Assembly (NCBI RefSeq): GCF_012911605.1 | Contig: NZ_JAAMPT010000193.1 | Span: forward strand, 1 to 43,748 | Direction of reading: 5' to 3' | Length of the DNA stretch: 43,748 nt | Source of the DNA: Flavobacterium solisilvae | Lineage (GTDB): Bacteria > Bacteroidota > Bacteroidia > Flavobacteriales > Flavobacteriaceae | Part shown: in pieces, positions 1 to 8,530 of the stretch | Layout: each line of letters opens with the position of its first letter | Numbering within the stretch: the first letter of the stretch is position 1 | Notes under the pieces: model-generated | What the model was told of the DNA's origin: nothing | The model's database searches: none | The model's input: only the letters and a program-made list of their open reading frames with translations | Translations under genes and position numbers: made by a program

Positions 1-1504
1 CATCAACACACGGAGCAATTCCAGCTACAGTATAGGTATAAGTTGCTGAAACATCAACCGCTGGATTTAAAACTCCTGTTCCACTAGCTAATGCTGGTGA
101 CCAAGTTCCGCCTGTTTGAGCATTTGGACCTAATAAAGAAAATAAGTCTATCGCATTTTGATTAGAACAAATAGTAAAATTAGCAACATCGTTTCCTGCA
201 TTTGGAACTGGATTTACTGTTACTTGAACCGAAACACTTGCCGGAAGACAAGGTGGATTTCCTAGAACTGTATACGTATAACTCCCCGAAACATCAACAG
301 CTGGATTGAAAACTCCTGTTCCGCTTGCTAAAGCTGGTGACCAAGTTCCACCTGTTTGTGCAGTATTTCCCAATAAAGTAAACAAATCAACTGATGGCGA
401 TGTTACACATAAAACTTGTGGCTGTGGCGCTACACCTGCAATTGGCAATGGTAAAACATCTATAGTTACCGTTGATGTTACGGGTTGGCAATTTGGCGAA
501 GAAGAAACTGTATATGAAAAAATATAAGGACTTCCAGCAGTAGTAAACGAAGAAACATCAACAGTTCCTAAATATCCATTTGTAGTTGAAGTTGGTCCAG
601 TCCAAACACCATCAATATCAGGATTTCCACCTAATAGTCCGAATAAATCAAACGGTGCTACAGAGGAAACTTCATTACTACAAAAACCAACTTGACCATT
701 TGTTCCAGCATCATTTGGCTCAGAAAAAGTAACCGTAACAGGGAAACGACTTATACTATAACAAGGCGAATCGAATGATTCTGCATAATATACTTGTCCA
801 TTAATCAAAGGAGTTGATGGATTTAAAGGAAATCCAGATGTAGAAGTGGTAAACCAAGATATATTTGGACCATTTGCCGCTAAATTAGCAACTGTTGGTG
901 CTGGATCAGCACAAATAAGCTGATTTGAATTCCCAGTTGGTGGCGAAACTATCTTAATTTCTACAACAATTCCAACTCTAAGTGTTTCACATCCTGTATT
1001 TGGATTGGTTTGACTTGCATAATAAATTCCATTCGAAATAGCTGTTCCGGCAGCTAAAGCCGTTCCTCCAGTTGAAGAAGCATACCATTGAATATTATTT
1101 CCAACAACAAAAGTATTCAGATTTTCAATGGTTGATTCTCTACATAACGTTGTTGCTGCCAAAAAAGCAAATGGTCTTGAATAAATAGTAACATTGACCA
1201 CTTGTCTTGAACCACAAGTTCCTGAATTATCATCTACATAATAATCTTCACCTGATTCCAAAGGAGTTGTTGCTAAAAGCGGTTCATTTGCTGGAGTTGT
1301 TGCAGTTGCATACCATTTTATTCCTCCACCATTATCTGTTGCAACTAAACTCGCAATTGTTGGCGCTTGAGAATCACAAAACGATTGATTAGCATTGATT
1401 ACAGTTGGACATTGCGAATAGGAATGATTGGAAAATCCTATCAAAAATAGTAGTATCGAGAAATAAAAAAATGTTTGTGCTTTTAAAAGAGTAAAAATCC
1501 TCAT
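1..1504 (-). CDS. Large secreted adhesin-like repeat protein, N-terminal part (runs off window)
   Basis: The minus strand reads open from an ATG at 1504 to the window edge, about 501 codons without a stop. The product begins MRIFTLLKAQ, followed by a hydrophobic signal peptide ending near SYSQC. It then carries repeated Ig-like/PKD-like modules of 75-85 residues. Each has a Cys (LC, FC or IC), a DLF(S/T)LLG motif and a TGGTWSPALASGTG segment followed by NPAVDVS.YTYTV. This is the pattern of very large flavobacterial cell-surface proteins, usually exported by T9SS and often ending in a gliding-motility-type C-terminal domain. That end lies outside the window, so the sorting signal cannot be seen. 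The last two modules are also nearly identical in DNA (about 61-115 and 301-355). A good promoter lies upstream at 1578-1608. The class is clear; the precise role (adhesion or gliding) is inference. Confidence 0.85.
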   Translation of the reverse strand, partial: MRIFTLLKAQTFFYFSILLFLIGFSNHSYSQCPTVINANQSFCDSQAPTIASLVATDNGGGIKWYATATTPANEPLLATTPLESGEDYYVDDNSGTCGSRQVVNVTIYSRPFAFLAATTLCRESTIENLNTFVVGNNIQWYASSTGGTALAAGTAISNGIYYASQTNPNTGCETLRVGIVVEIKIVSPPTGNSNQLICADPAPTVANLAANGPNISWFTTSTSGFPLNPSTPLINGQVYYAESFDSPCYSISRFPVTVTFSEPNDAGTNGQVGFCSNEVSSVAPFDLFGLLGGNPDIDGVWTGPTSTTNGYLGTVDVSSFTTAGSPYIFSYTVSSSPNCQPVTSTVTIDVLPLPIAGVAPQPQVLCVTSPSVDLFTLLGNTAQTGGTWSPALASGTGVFNPAVDVSGSYTYTVLGNPPCLPASVSVQVTVNPVPNAGNDVANFTICSNQNAIDLFSLLGPNAQTGGTWSPALASGTGVLNPAVDVSATYTYTVAGIAPCVD

Positions 1505-1822
1505 ACGCAATGCTGTTAACGACATCAGACAAATTGGGCACAATTTCAACTATAGTATTATCCCAATTAAAATATCACAACTATATTACGTATAATTATA
1601 GAAACAAAAAACCACTTATTAAAATGTTATAAACAATTTAATAAACATTACTAACAATCATAAAACAATAGAAATAAAAATTAAAATATTAATTATCAGA
1701 TAATTAAATTTAAAAATATAAAATTAAAAAAGTTATTAATAATTTTAACTTTAATCAAAAAATAAAAAATTGTTAATAAAAACCGAATAAATTCTACTTG
1801 AAAAATTAAAAGTTTGACAAAT
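1505..1822. other. Intergenic gap, AT-rich
   Basis: These 318 bases separate the 3' end of the flavin oxidoreductase gene (1823) from the adhesin start. Apart from the adhesin promoter at 1578-1608 they hold a strongly AT-rich tract (about 1600-1800), with no ORF and no convincing stem-loop terminator. Confidence 0.6.
1578..1608 (-). promoter_or_regulatory. Bacteroidota-type promoter of the adhesin gene
   Basis: Read on the minus strand there is TTTG (1605-1608), a 19-bp spacer and TATAGTTG (1578-1585), one base from the TANNTTTG -7 consensus. The predicted start of transcription is about 65-70 nt before the ATG at 1504. Confidence 0.5.
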
Positions 1823-2761
1823 TTACAAGCTTACAACTTGAGTTTTTGCTAGCTCAAAATCACTAATAATTGTATCTATTATTTCCTGAACTGGCTTAAC
1901 TTCATGGATTAATCCTGCTATTTGACCTATTTCTAATTCGCCTTCAACTAAATCGCCTTCAAACATTCCACGTTTTGCTCTTCTTTTTCCAAGCAAGGCT
2001 TCTAAATCTTCTTTTGACGGACATTTTGAATACAATTCTTGAACATCATTGTAAAATTTATTTTTGATTAATCGAACTGGTGCCAATTCTTTCAAAGTCA
2101 ATTGCGTATCACCTTCTTTAGTCTCGATAACGGTTTGCTTAAAATTATCATGTGCCGAACTTTCCACAGAAGCTACAAATCGTGAACCCATTTGAACACC
2201 ATCGGCACCAAGAATCATCGCAGCCAACATTCCTTTTCCAGTTGCAATTCCGCCAGCAGCAATTAACGGGATGGAAATTTGCTCTTTCACCATTGGAATT
2301 AATGTAAAAGTGGTTGTCTCTTCTCTACCATTGTGACCGCCAGCTTCAAAACCTTCAGCAACAACGGCATCAACTCCAGCTTCTTGTGCTTTTAAAGCAA
2401 ATTTTGAACTACTAACTACGTGAACAACCGTAATTCCGTGCGATTTTAAATGATTTGTCCAAGTTTTTGGATTTCCAGCAGATGTAAAAACAATTTTTAC
2501 GCCTTCGTCAATGATAATTTGAATGATTTCTTCAATATTCGGATACAACATTGGAACATTTACACCAAATGGTTTATCGGTTGCAGCTTTGCATTTTTGA
2601 ATGTGTTCTCTTAAAACATCGGGATACATTGAACCTGCACCAATCAAACCTAAACCTCCAGCATTACTTACAGCGCTTGCTAATTTATAACCACTATTCC
2701 AAATCATTCCGCCTTGAATAATTGGATATTTTATATTGAAAAGTTGCGTAATTCTATTCAT
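1823..2761 (-). CDS. NAD(P)H-dependent flavin oxidoreductase (nitronate monooxygenase / FabK-like)
   Basis: A 312-residue TIM-barrel FMN enzyme of the 2-nitropropane dioxygenase/FabK family. The N-terminal YPIIQGGM motif, the GGLGLIG loop, the EGFEAGGHNGREE segment with the usual catalytic His, the phosphate-binding IAAGGIATG and the DGVQMGSRF motif are all visible and correctly spaced. Family members either oxidise nitronates or reduce enoyl-ACP; the sequence alone does not separate the two, so no symbol is given. The start codon overlaps the stop of the upstream protease by one base (TAATG), which suggests translational coupling at the end of the MORN protein - mnmA - protease - oxidoreductase series. 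Confidence 0.88.
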   Translation of the reverse strand: MNRITQLFNIKYPIIQGGMIWNSGYKLASAVSNAGGLGLIGAGSMYPDVLREHIQKCKAATDKPFGVNVPMLYPNIEEIIQIIIDEGVKIVFTSAGNPKTWTNHLKSHGITVVHVVSSSKFALKAQEAGVDAVVAEGFEAGGHNGREETTTFTLIPMVKEQISIPLIAAGGIATGKGMLAAMILGADGVQMGSRFVASVESSAHDNFKQTVIETKEGDTQLTLKELAPVRLIKNKFYNDVQELYSKCPSKEDLEALLGKRRAKRGMFEGDLVEGELEIGQIAGLIHEVKPVQEIIDTIISDFELAKTQVVSL

Positions 2762-4380
2762 TAATTCTTAATTATTTTACCGGTTTGGATTGTATTTTTG
2801 GCTTCAATTTTATAAAAATAAATTCCGTTTTGAAGTTCGGATATAGCAATTAAATTATCGTTTGGGCTGATGGTTTTCTCCAAAATTTTTTGTCCCAATG
2901 AATTATAAAGTTGCCATTTTACTTCGGATAAATTATTTGGAAAAGAAACAGTCAATTTATCTTTTACCGGATTTGGATACACCAAAAACTGGATTTTTTC
3001 ATTTTCTTCTACCGAAAGTTGCGCCATGTTCAACGCGACTTGAAAATCGGGAATTCCATAGCCAAATTGAGCTGTTGGATTTGAAAATCGATCTGCCGAT
3101 TGACGAACAAAATCTACGACTTGCTGATTGGTTGCCCAAGGAATTGCTTGCCAAAAACTTGCCACCATTCCAGCTATAATCGGTCCAGAAAATGATGTTC
3201 CGCTAGAAGCATTTGCGACAGAACCCGAAGTTGTTGAATAATATGGATTTTGTCCTTGCGCCATAACATCAGGTTTTATTCTTCCGTCAAATGATGGACC
3301 AATTGAACTAAAAGTTGCATATGTTTCGTCAAATTTCACAGCTCCAACCGTTAATGTATTGATCGCATCGGCTGGTGTTGAAATATTTGGATTAGCACTG
3401 TTTCCTGAATTTCCCGCACTGGTAACACAAATCATTCCGCGACTAAAAGCAATATCAGCACCACGAGAAATAAACGAAGTTACACCATTCATATCAGCAT
3501 AAGTATAACTGTAATTTGGATTATTATAGGCAAAATATCCCAACGAAGTATTGATTAAATCAACACCTAAACTATCGGCAAGTTCTGCCGCTTCAACCCA
3601 ATAACTTTCTTCAACCGGATTTTCATCAGCACTATCTTCAGTAATAAAAAGGTAATAATTAGCATCTGGCGCAGTTCCAATCAACTGATTTTCAACATAA
3701 CCTGCCATTAATGACAAAACCAACGTTCCATGAGAATTGGATGTGTAAACATTATCATTTCTAGCAACAAAATTATAACCTCCCAAAATTTGATTGTTAT
3801 CTCTAATTCGTTGAAACGATGAAGCCGAATTTACATTAGGAAAACCAGCATCCATAACCGCAATAATTTTTCCTGTTCCGGTATAATTTTGTTGATGCAA
3901 TAAATGTCCTTTCAACATTTGAATTTGGTTGGATGAATTTCCATAAGCAAAGTTTTCTTGAACATCCAATTGCTTGTTTACTGCTTTATTTTCACTACTG
4001 TTGGCAATCCTATTTTGAGTATTTAAACTCCTGTTAGCAAATTGAATATTTGAAACAAAAGTTAAATCTGTCAAAGCATCAATGTCTTCAATTGAACCAC
4101 GAACGTGAACGGCATTCATCCATTTTGATTTTGCTTTTACTTCGATACCTGAAGAAGCTATTATTTGGTCAACATACAATTGATGAATTGGCACATCGAG
4201 AATATCCAACGCAATTCCTTGACTTGTTCTTCTATCCAAAGCACGTTGGGAAAGCATTTCCAATGGATTGTCCAAATAGAATTGAGCATCAGGTTTATCG
4301 GTAAAATAAACCCACGCATCTTCTTGAGAAAAGATGTTTTGTGATAAAAAAAAGAGAAAAAGTAAAACGAGTTTTTTCAT
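2761..4380 (-). CDS. S8 (subtilisin-like) serine protease with T9SS sorting domain
   Basis: A secreted subtilase of about 539 residues. The ATG at 4380 is preferred because MKKLVLLFLFFLSQNIFSQ is then a clean signal peptide; the reading frame extends upstream to 4401 only with a GTG. Counted from that GTG, the catalytic triad is Asp184 (AVMDAGFP), His224 (NSHGTLV) and Ser403 (SSGTSFSGP), with the oxyanion Asn331 in TSAGNSG, so the enzyme looks active. The last 75 residues, from VYPNPVKDKL to KIIKN, form a type-A T9SS C-terminal domain, so export across the outer membrane is expected. It lies 25 bp after mnmA and overlaps the oxidoreductase start by one base. The substrate is unknown. Confidence 0.93.
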   Translation of the reverse strand: MKKLVLLFLFFLSQNIFSQEDAWVYFTDKPDAQFYLDNPLEMLSQRALDRRTSQGIALDILDVPIHQLYVDQIIASSGIEVKAKSKWMNAVHVRGSIEDIDALTDLTFVSNIQFANRSLNTQNRIANSSENKAVNKQLDVQENFAYGNSSNQIQMLKGHLLHQQNYTGTGKIIAVMDAGFPNVNSASSFQRIRDNNQILGGYNFVARNDNVYTSNSHGTLVLSLMAGYVENQLIGTAPDANYYLFITEDSADENPVEESYWVEAAELADSLGVDLINTSLGYFAYNNPNYSYTYADMNGVTSFISRGADIAFSRGMICVTSAGNSGNSANPNISTPADAINTLTVGAVKFDETYATFSSIGPSFDGRIKPDVMAQGQNPYYSTTSGSVANASSGTSFSGPIIAGMVASFWQAIPWATNQQVVDFVRQSADRFSNPTAQFGYGIPDFQVALNMAQLSVEENEKIQFLVYPNPVKDKLTVSFPNNLSEVKWQLYNSLGQKILEKTISPNDNLIAISELQNGIYFYKIEAKNTIQTGKIIKN

Positions 4381-4405
4381 AGCTTTCGTTTTTGAAAGCA
4401 CTAAA

Positions 4406-5593
4406 TTACGAAATTACTCCTGAACCAACTAATTCGTCATCAATATTCCATGCTACAAATTGACCTTCGGTGATGGCTGATTGTGGTTGTTCAAATGAAA
4501 CGTATAATCCGCTTTCAAATTGATATAAAGTTGCTTTTTGTAATTCTTGTCGGTAGCGAATTCGAGCTTTTACTTCTAATTTTTCACCATTTTTCAAAGT
4601 CAAATCTTCTCTAATCCAATGCACTTCGTCGTTGTTTACTTTCAAAACATTTCTGAATAATCCTGGATGATTATGACCTTGACCAGTGTAAATGGCGTTG
4701 GTTTCAATATCGGTAGCGATGATAAAAAGTGCTTCTTTGGTTCCGCCAACATTCAGACCTTTTCGTTGACCAATAGTAAAATAATGCGCACCTTGATGTT
4801 TTCCTACTACTTTTCCGTTTTCTGGCGAATAAGAAATTGGTTTTGCATCAAATTGCAACTGTTCTTCCACAGAATTGAACGTTAAATTTGGCTGATTATA
4901 GATTTCGTTATCGGCATTTATTTCATAAATCAAACCTTCTTTTGGTTGTAATTTTTGTTGCAAAAACTCAGGCAAACGCACTTTTCCGATAAAACACAAT
5001 CCTTGCGAATCGCGTTTTTCGGCAGTAATTAAATCTAATTTGGAAGCAATTTCACGAACTTGTGGTTTGGTCAACTCACCAATTGGAAATAACGCTTTGG
5101 AAAGTTGTTCTTGTGATAATTGACATAAAAAATACGACTGATCTTTGTTTCCGTCAATTCCGGCAAGCAATTGATATACTTGGTTTCCATCTTTTTCAAT
5201 TGTTCCTTTTCGGCAATAATGACCTGTTGCCACATAATCGGCACCAAGACTTAACGCAATTTTCATGAAAACGTCAAATTTGATTTCGCGATTGCACAAT
5301 ACATCAGGATTTGGTGTTCTTCCTTTTTCGTATTCGCTGAACATATAGTCAACGATTTTTTCTTTGTATTGTTCGCTTAAATCAACAGTTTGAAACGGAA
5401 TTCCTAATTTCTCGGCAACCAATAAAGCATCGTTGCTATCTTCTAACCATGGACATTCATTGGAAATTGTAACCGAATCATCATGCCAATTTTTCATAAA
5501 AAGACCAATGACTTCATAGCCTTGCTCTTTTAAAAGATAAGCAGCAACACTCGAATCAACACCACCAGAAAGCCCAACAACAACTCGTTTCAT
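4406..5593 (-). CDS. mnmA: tRNA-specific 2-thiouridylase MnmA
   Basis: A 395-residue enzyme that makes 2-thiouridine at wobble position 34 of tRNA-Lys, -Glu and -Gln. The N-terminal PP-loop GLSGGVDSS (residues 7-15) binds ATP. The two cysteines needed for sulfur transfer are present: Cys100 ([10 protein letters not shown]) and Cys200 (SQGLCFIG). The central GHYCRKG and the C-terminal beta-barrel ([13 protein letters not shown], then RIRYRQ) are typical, and the length is normal. It lies 33 bp downstream of the MORN protein gene and 25 bp upstream of the protease, apparently in one transcript. Confidence 0.97.
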   Translation of the reverse strand: MKRVVVGLSGGVDSSVAAYLLKEQGYEVIGLFMKNWHDDSVTISNECPWLEDSNDALLVAEKLGIPFQTVDLSEQYKEKIVDYMFSEYEKGRTPNPDVLCNREIKFDVFMKIALSLGADYVATGHYCRKGTIEKDGNQVYQLLAGIDGNKDQSYFLCQLSQEQLSKALFPIGELTKPQVREIASKLDLITAEKRDSQGLCFIGKVRLPEFLQQKLQPKEGLIYEINADNEIYNQPNLTFNSVEEQLQFDAKPISYSPENGKVVGKHQGAHYFTIGQRKGLNVGGTKEALFIIATDIETNAIYTGQGHNHPGLFRNVLKVNNDEVHWIREDLTLKNGEKLEVKARIRYRQELQKATLYQFESGLYVSFEQPQSAITEGQFVAWNIDDELVGSGVIS

Positions 5594-5626
5594 TTTACTT
5601 CAAAAAAAATCTGATGCAAAATTACG

Positions 5627-6340
5627 CTAATTTTGGGTTTTGTCTAAAGGTTTAACTCTTTTTTGGAATTTCTTTCCTTGCTTATTCATATTGGTATCCA
5701 CAAGATTTCCACTTTTATCAGCAATTTTCCAAATTCCTATTTTTTTCCCATTTTTATAAACCCCTTGAGAAACTACATTATTCGTAGCGTTTCTGTAAAT
5801 TGCTTCGCCTTCATATTGTCCATTTTTATAGGTACTTTCTTCAAGAATAATTCCGTTTTCGGCATAATTTCTATACGAACCATTTTTAATTCCGTCCACA
5901 TAAGTCGTTTCTTCCGCAATTGCTCCGCTTCTATAATATACTTTTCGAACACCATTTAGTTTGCCATTCTTGTAATTTTCCAATGTCATTATTTGTGGAG
6001 AATTAAAGTGATAGTATTTCCATTCGCCTTCAAATTTCTTGTCAATAACTTTTCCTTCGCTAACTTTCATACTTTGTTGATTGTAAAAAATCACGTAGCA
6101 CGAATTGTCTTTTGCACTAAAATCTCTGGTTGCAATTACAGTTCCATCTCGTGTATCATCAAAATATTTGAACATTCCAACTTCTTTGCCGTGTTCAAAA
6201 GTTCCTTCATATCGAGGACGTTTTGATTCTTCGTGAACACCTTTCCACAAACCGTGTCTTTTTCCTTTTTCGTCAAACTTATTTATGTCTTGAGCTAACA
6301 GTTGAAATGGAATAATTAGTAACAATAAAAAATACTTCAT
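5627..6340 (-). CDS. Secreted MORN-repeat (YwqK-like) protein
   Basis: A 237-residue protein with a short signal peptide (MKYFLLLLIIPFQLLAQ), followed by MORN-variant repeats such as KRHGLWKG, YEGTFEHGKEVG, YKNGKLNGVRKVYYRSGAI, YVDGIKNGSYRNYAENG and YKNGKKIGIWKI. Such repeats are common in periplasmic or outer-surface proteins of flavobacteria and are often annotated as the YwqK family antitoxin. No toxin partner is visible here, so that label should not be read as function. It is the first gene of the minus-strand cluster that continues with mnmA. Confidence 0.75.
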   Translation of the reverse strand: MKYFLLLLIIPFQLLAQDINKFDEKGKRHGLWKGVHEESKRPRYEGTFEHGKEVGMFKYFDDTRDGTVIATRDFSAKDNSCYVIFYNQQSMKVSEGKVIDKKFEGEWKYYHFNSPQIMTLENYKNGKLNGVRKVYYRSGAIAEETTYVDGIKNGSYRNYAENGIILEESTYKNGQYEGEAIYRNATNNVVSQGVYKNGKKIGIWKIADKSGNLVDTNMNKQGKKFQKRVKPLDKTQN

Positions 6341-6620
6341 AAACAGGTAAATTTAATTTAGGCAAAAATAATTTTTTATTAATAACGAAAAATAAACTGA
6401 ATTAGTATAAATCGATTTTATTTTCCTCTTTTTTGTTTAACCAAAAACTGAACCAGAAAAATAAATTCTATTGAAAATATAGTACTTCACGGATTATCAA
6501 CATTTTAAAAGATTAAACAACAGTGTTAATTATTTTATAAATGTTAATTTTGTTTAACTTTTAATATTTTTTGTTAAACAAAAATTTATACTTTTACAAA
6601 AACATTAAACAAAAATTATT

Positions 6621-7607
6621 ATGAAAAATCTAATCAAAAAATTTACAATTGCATGTTTTGCATTGACAGTGTTATCTTGTAGTGATGATGACAACAACAA
6701 TTCAAACCAACCTCAAACTATTGCAGATATTGCAATTGCTGGAGCTGACTTTTCTATTTTAGAAACAGCATTAACTAGAACTAATTTAGTAGCTACTCTT
6801 GATGGCGCAGGTTCTTTCACTGTATTTGCACCAACTAATGATGCATTCAACACATTTTTTGCTTCTTTGGGTTCAAATGTAAACGTAAATAATGTAGATG
6901 TGAATGTGTTAAGATCTATTTTATTAAATCATGTAATCAATGAAGAAATTACAAGTGCTAACATTCCAGCGTCTGTTTACAAAAACACTTTATCTCCTTT
7001 TAGTTCTGCGGCAGGTTCTCCAACAATAAGTATGTTCATCCAAAAAGAAGGTAGTGTTGTAACACTTAATGGTGGAATTGGGACTTCGGCTTCACCAAGA
7101 AAAGGTGCAGTTGTTACAACAGCTGATATTGACGCAAGTAATGGTGTAATTCATGTTGTAAACAGAGTTATACAAATACCAAATATTGTTGATCATGCCA
7201 TAGCAAATCCTAATTTCAGTACTTTAACTAGTTTATTAGTAGCTCAAGGTTTAGTTCCAACACTACAACAAACAAATACACAAGCTAGTACGCTGGCACC
7301 GTTTACTGTATTTGCTCCTGTGAATTCAGCATTCAGCCAACCTGTATTGGATTTATACGGAAGTTTATCAAGTGATGCTAAATCTCAAGTTCTAACTTAT
7401 CATGTTGTTAGTGGTGCAAATGTGCGTTCTAATGCAATTCCATCTGGAAATATTGCTACAGTACAAGGTCAAGGATTTACAATAACAGGAACTGCTATCA
7501 ATGATGCTGGATCAGATGTTAACAAAAACATCATTCTTACTGATGTTCAATGCTCTAACGGTGTTGTACATGCTATTGACGGCGTATTATTACCATCATT
7601 CAACTAA
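6621..7607 (+). CDS. Surface lipoprotein with two fasciclin (FAS1) domains
   Basis: A 328-residue lipoprotein. The signal sequence ends at lipobox VLSC and is followed directly by SDDDNNN. An acidic SDDD run just after the lipid-bearing Cys matches the lipoprotein export signal of Bacteroidota, so an outward-facing position is likely. Two FAS1 domains follow: about residues 35-185 (FTVFAPTNDAF, LRSILLNHVI, and the closing NGVIHVVNRVI) and 190-328 (FTVFAPVNSAF, LTYHVV, NGVVHAIDGVLLP). FAS1 domains act in adhesion. The gene stands alone between the divergent MORN gene and convergent proC, and ends at a strong terminator. Confidence 0.92.
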   Translation: MKNLIKKFTIACFALTVLSCSDDDNNNSNQPQTIADIAIAGADFSILETALTRTNLVATLDGAGSFTVFAPTNDAFNTFFASLGSNVNVNNVDVNVLRSILLNHVINEEITSANIPASVYKNTLSPFSSAAGSPTISMFIQKEGSVVTLNGGIGTSASPRKGAVVTTADIDASNGVIHVVNRVIQIPNIVDHAIANPNFSTLTSLLVAQGLVPTLQQTNTQASTLAPFTVFAPVNSAFSQPVLDLYGSLSSDAKSQVLTYHVVSGANVRSNAIPSGNIATVQGQGFTITGTAINDAGSDVNKNIILTDVQCSNGVVHAIDGVLLPSFN

Positions 7608-7631
7608 CTAAAAATTGCTATGAAAAATGAA

Positions 7632-7661
7632 AAACGCAACTAATTAAAGTTGCGTTTTTTT
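7632..7661. terminator. Bidirectional terminator between fasciclin gene and proC
   Basis: AAACGCAAC (7632-7640) and GTTGCGTTT (7649-7657) form a perfect 9-bp stem with an 8-nt loop. It is followed by a T run on the plus strand and by the complementary run on the other, so it can serve both convergent genes. Confidence 0.85.
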
Positions 7662-8457
7662 ATTTACCAAGTTCCAAAGCTCGATTATTGGCAGCTTTAA
7701 CAGCTTCGACGATGCTATTTTCAAGTGATTGCTTTTCAAAAACTCTCAACGCACTTTCGGTTGTTCCGCCTTTGGAAGCTACTTTTTTAATCCATTCTTC
7801 ATTGGATAACGAATAACTATTTTGGATAGCAACTGAACCCATAAACGTTTGATTGACCAAAAGTTCTGCTTCCGATTCGTTGAAACCTAAATCAACCGCA
7901 GCTTTTATCATCGATTGCATAAAGTAGAAAACATAAGCTGGTCCGCTTCCCGAAATTGCCGTTGCCGCATCGATTAAATTTTCATTCTCTACATAAACCG
8001 ATTTTCCTGTGGTATTGATTAAATTCTGAATGATGAAAAGTTCTTTTCTATCCACATTTGCCGAAGCCGTAAAAACGGTCATTCCCATTCCGATTTGTGT
8101 TGGAATATTCGGCATACAACGAACTACTTTTGAACAAGACAATTGTTGTTCCAACGATTTTAACGTAATTCCGGCCATGACCGAAAAAATGATTTGATCT
8201 TCTTTCAAAAATGGTTTTATTGCTAATGCTAAAACCGAAAAATCCTGTGGTTTAACCGCTAAAATTACAATATCAAAATCGGCTATTTTTTCTGATGGAG
8301 TAATCGAAAAATTAGACTTTGGAATTGTTGTTTCAATAGAAGAAAAATCATTTCTAACCAAAACAAAAATGTCTTCTGGTTTTATAAATCGTGAACCGAT
8401 AAAACTATTGGCATAGGTTTTTCCCATGTTGCCATAACCGATGATTAGTACTTTCAT
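7660..8457 (-). CDS. proC: Pyrroline-5-carboxylate reductase
   Basis: A 265-residue enzyme for the last step of proline synthesis, reducing pyrroline-5-carboxylate with NAD(P)H. The N-terminal Rossmann motif IIGYGNMG, the AVKPQDF segment, VVRCMPNIP, the family signature around AISGSGPAYVF and GFNESEAELL, and the terminal KGGTTESAL are all present. The length is normal. It starts just after a strong terminator-like stem that follows yidC, so it is probably transcribed separately. Its stop lies in the bidirectional terminator. Confidence 0.95.
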   Translation of the reverse strand: MKVLIIGYGNMGKTYANSFIGSRFIKPEDIFVLVRNDFSSIETTIPKSNFSITPSEKIADFDIVILAVKPQDFSVLALAIKPFLKEDQIIFSVMAGITLKSLEQQLSCSKVVRCMPNIPTQIGMGMTVFTASANVDRKELFIIQNLINTTGKSVYVENENLIDAATAISGSGPAYVFYFMQSMIKAAVDLGFNESEAELLVNQTFMGSVAIQNSYSLSNEEWIKKVASKGGTTESALRVFEKQSLENSIVEAVKAANNRALELGK

Positions 8458-8471
8458 AGCTTATAAATAAA

Positions 8472-8507
8472 AAACTCTGTTTAAAGATATACTTTTAAAC
8501 AGAGTTT
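8472..8507 (-). terminator. Terminator after yidC
   Basis: AAACTCTGTTTAAA (8472-8485) pairs perfectly with TTTAAACAGAGTTT (8494-8507), a 14-bp stem with an 8-nt loop. In the minus direction it is followed by a T-rich run, which suits termination of yidC transcription before proC. Confidence 0.75.
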
Positions 8508-8530
8508 CAAAAATTATATTTTAAAGAAAA

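Noticed and set aside
306..527. Plus-strand 73-residue ORF
   Set aside because: It lies antisense inside the adhesin reading frame and has no start context or family features.
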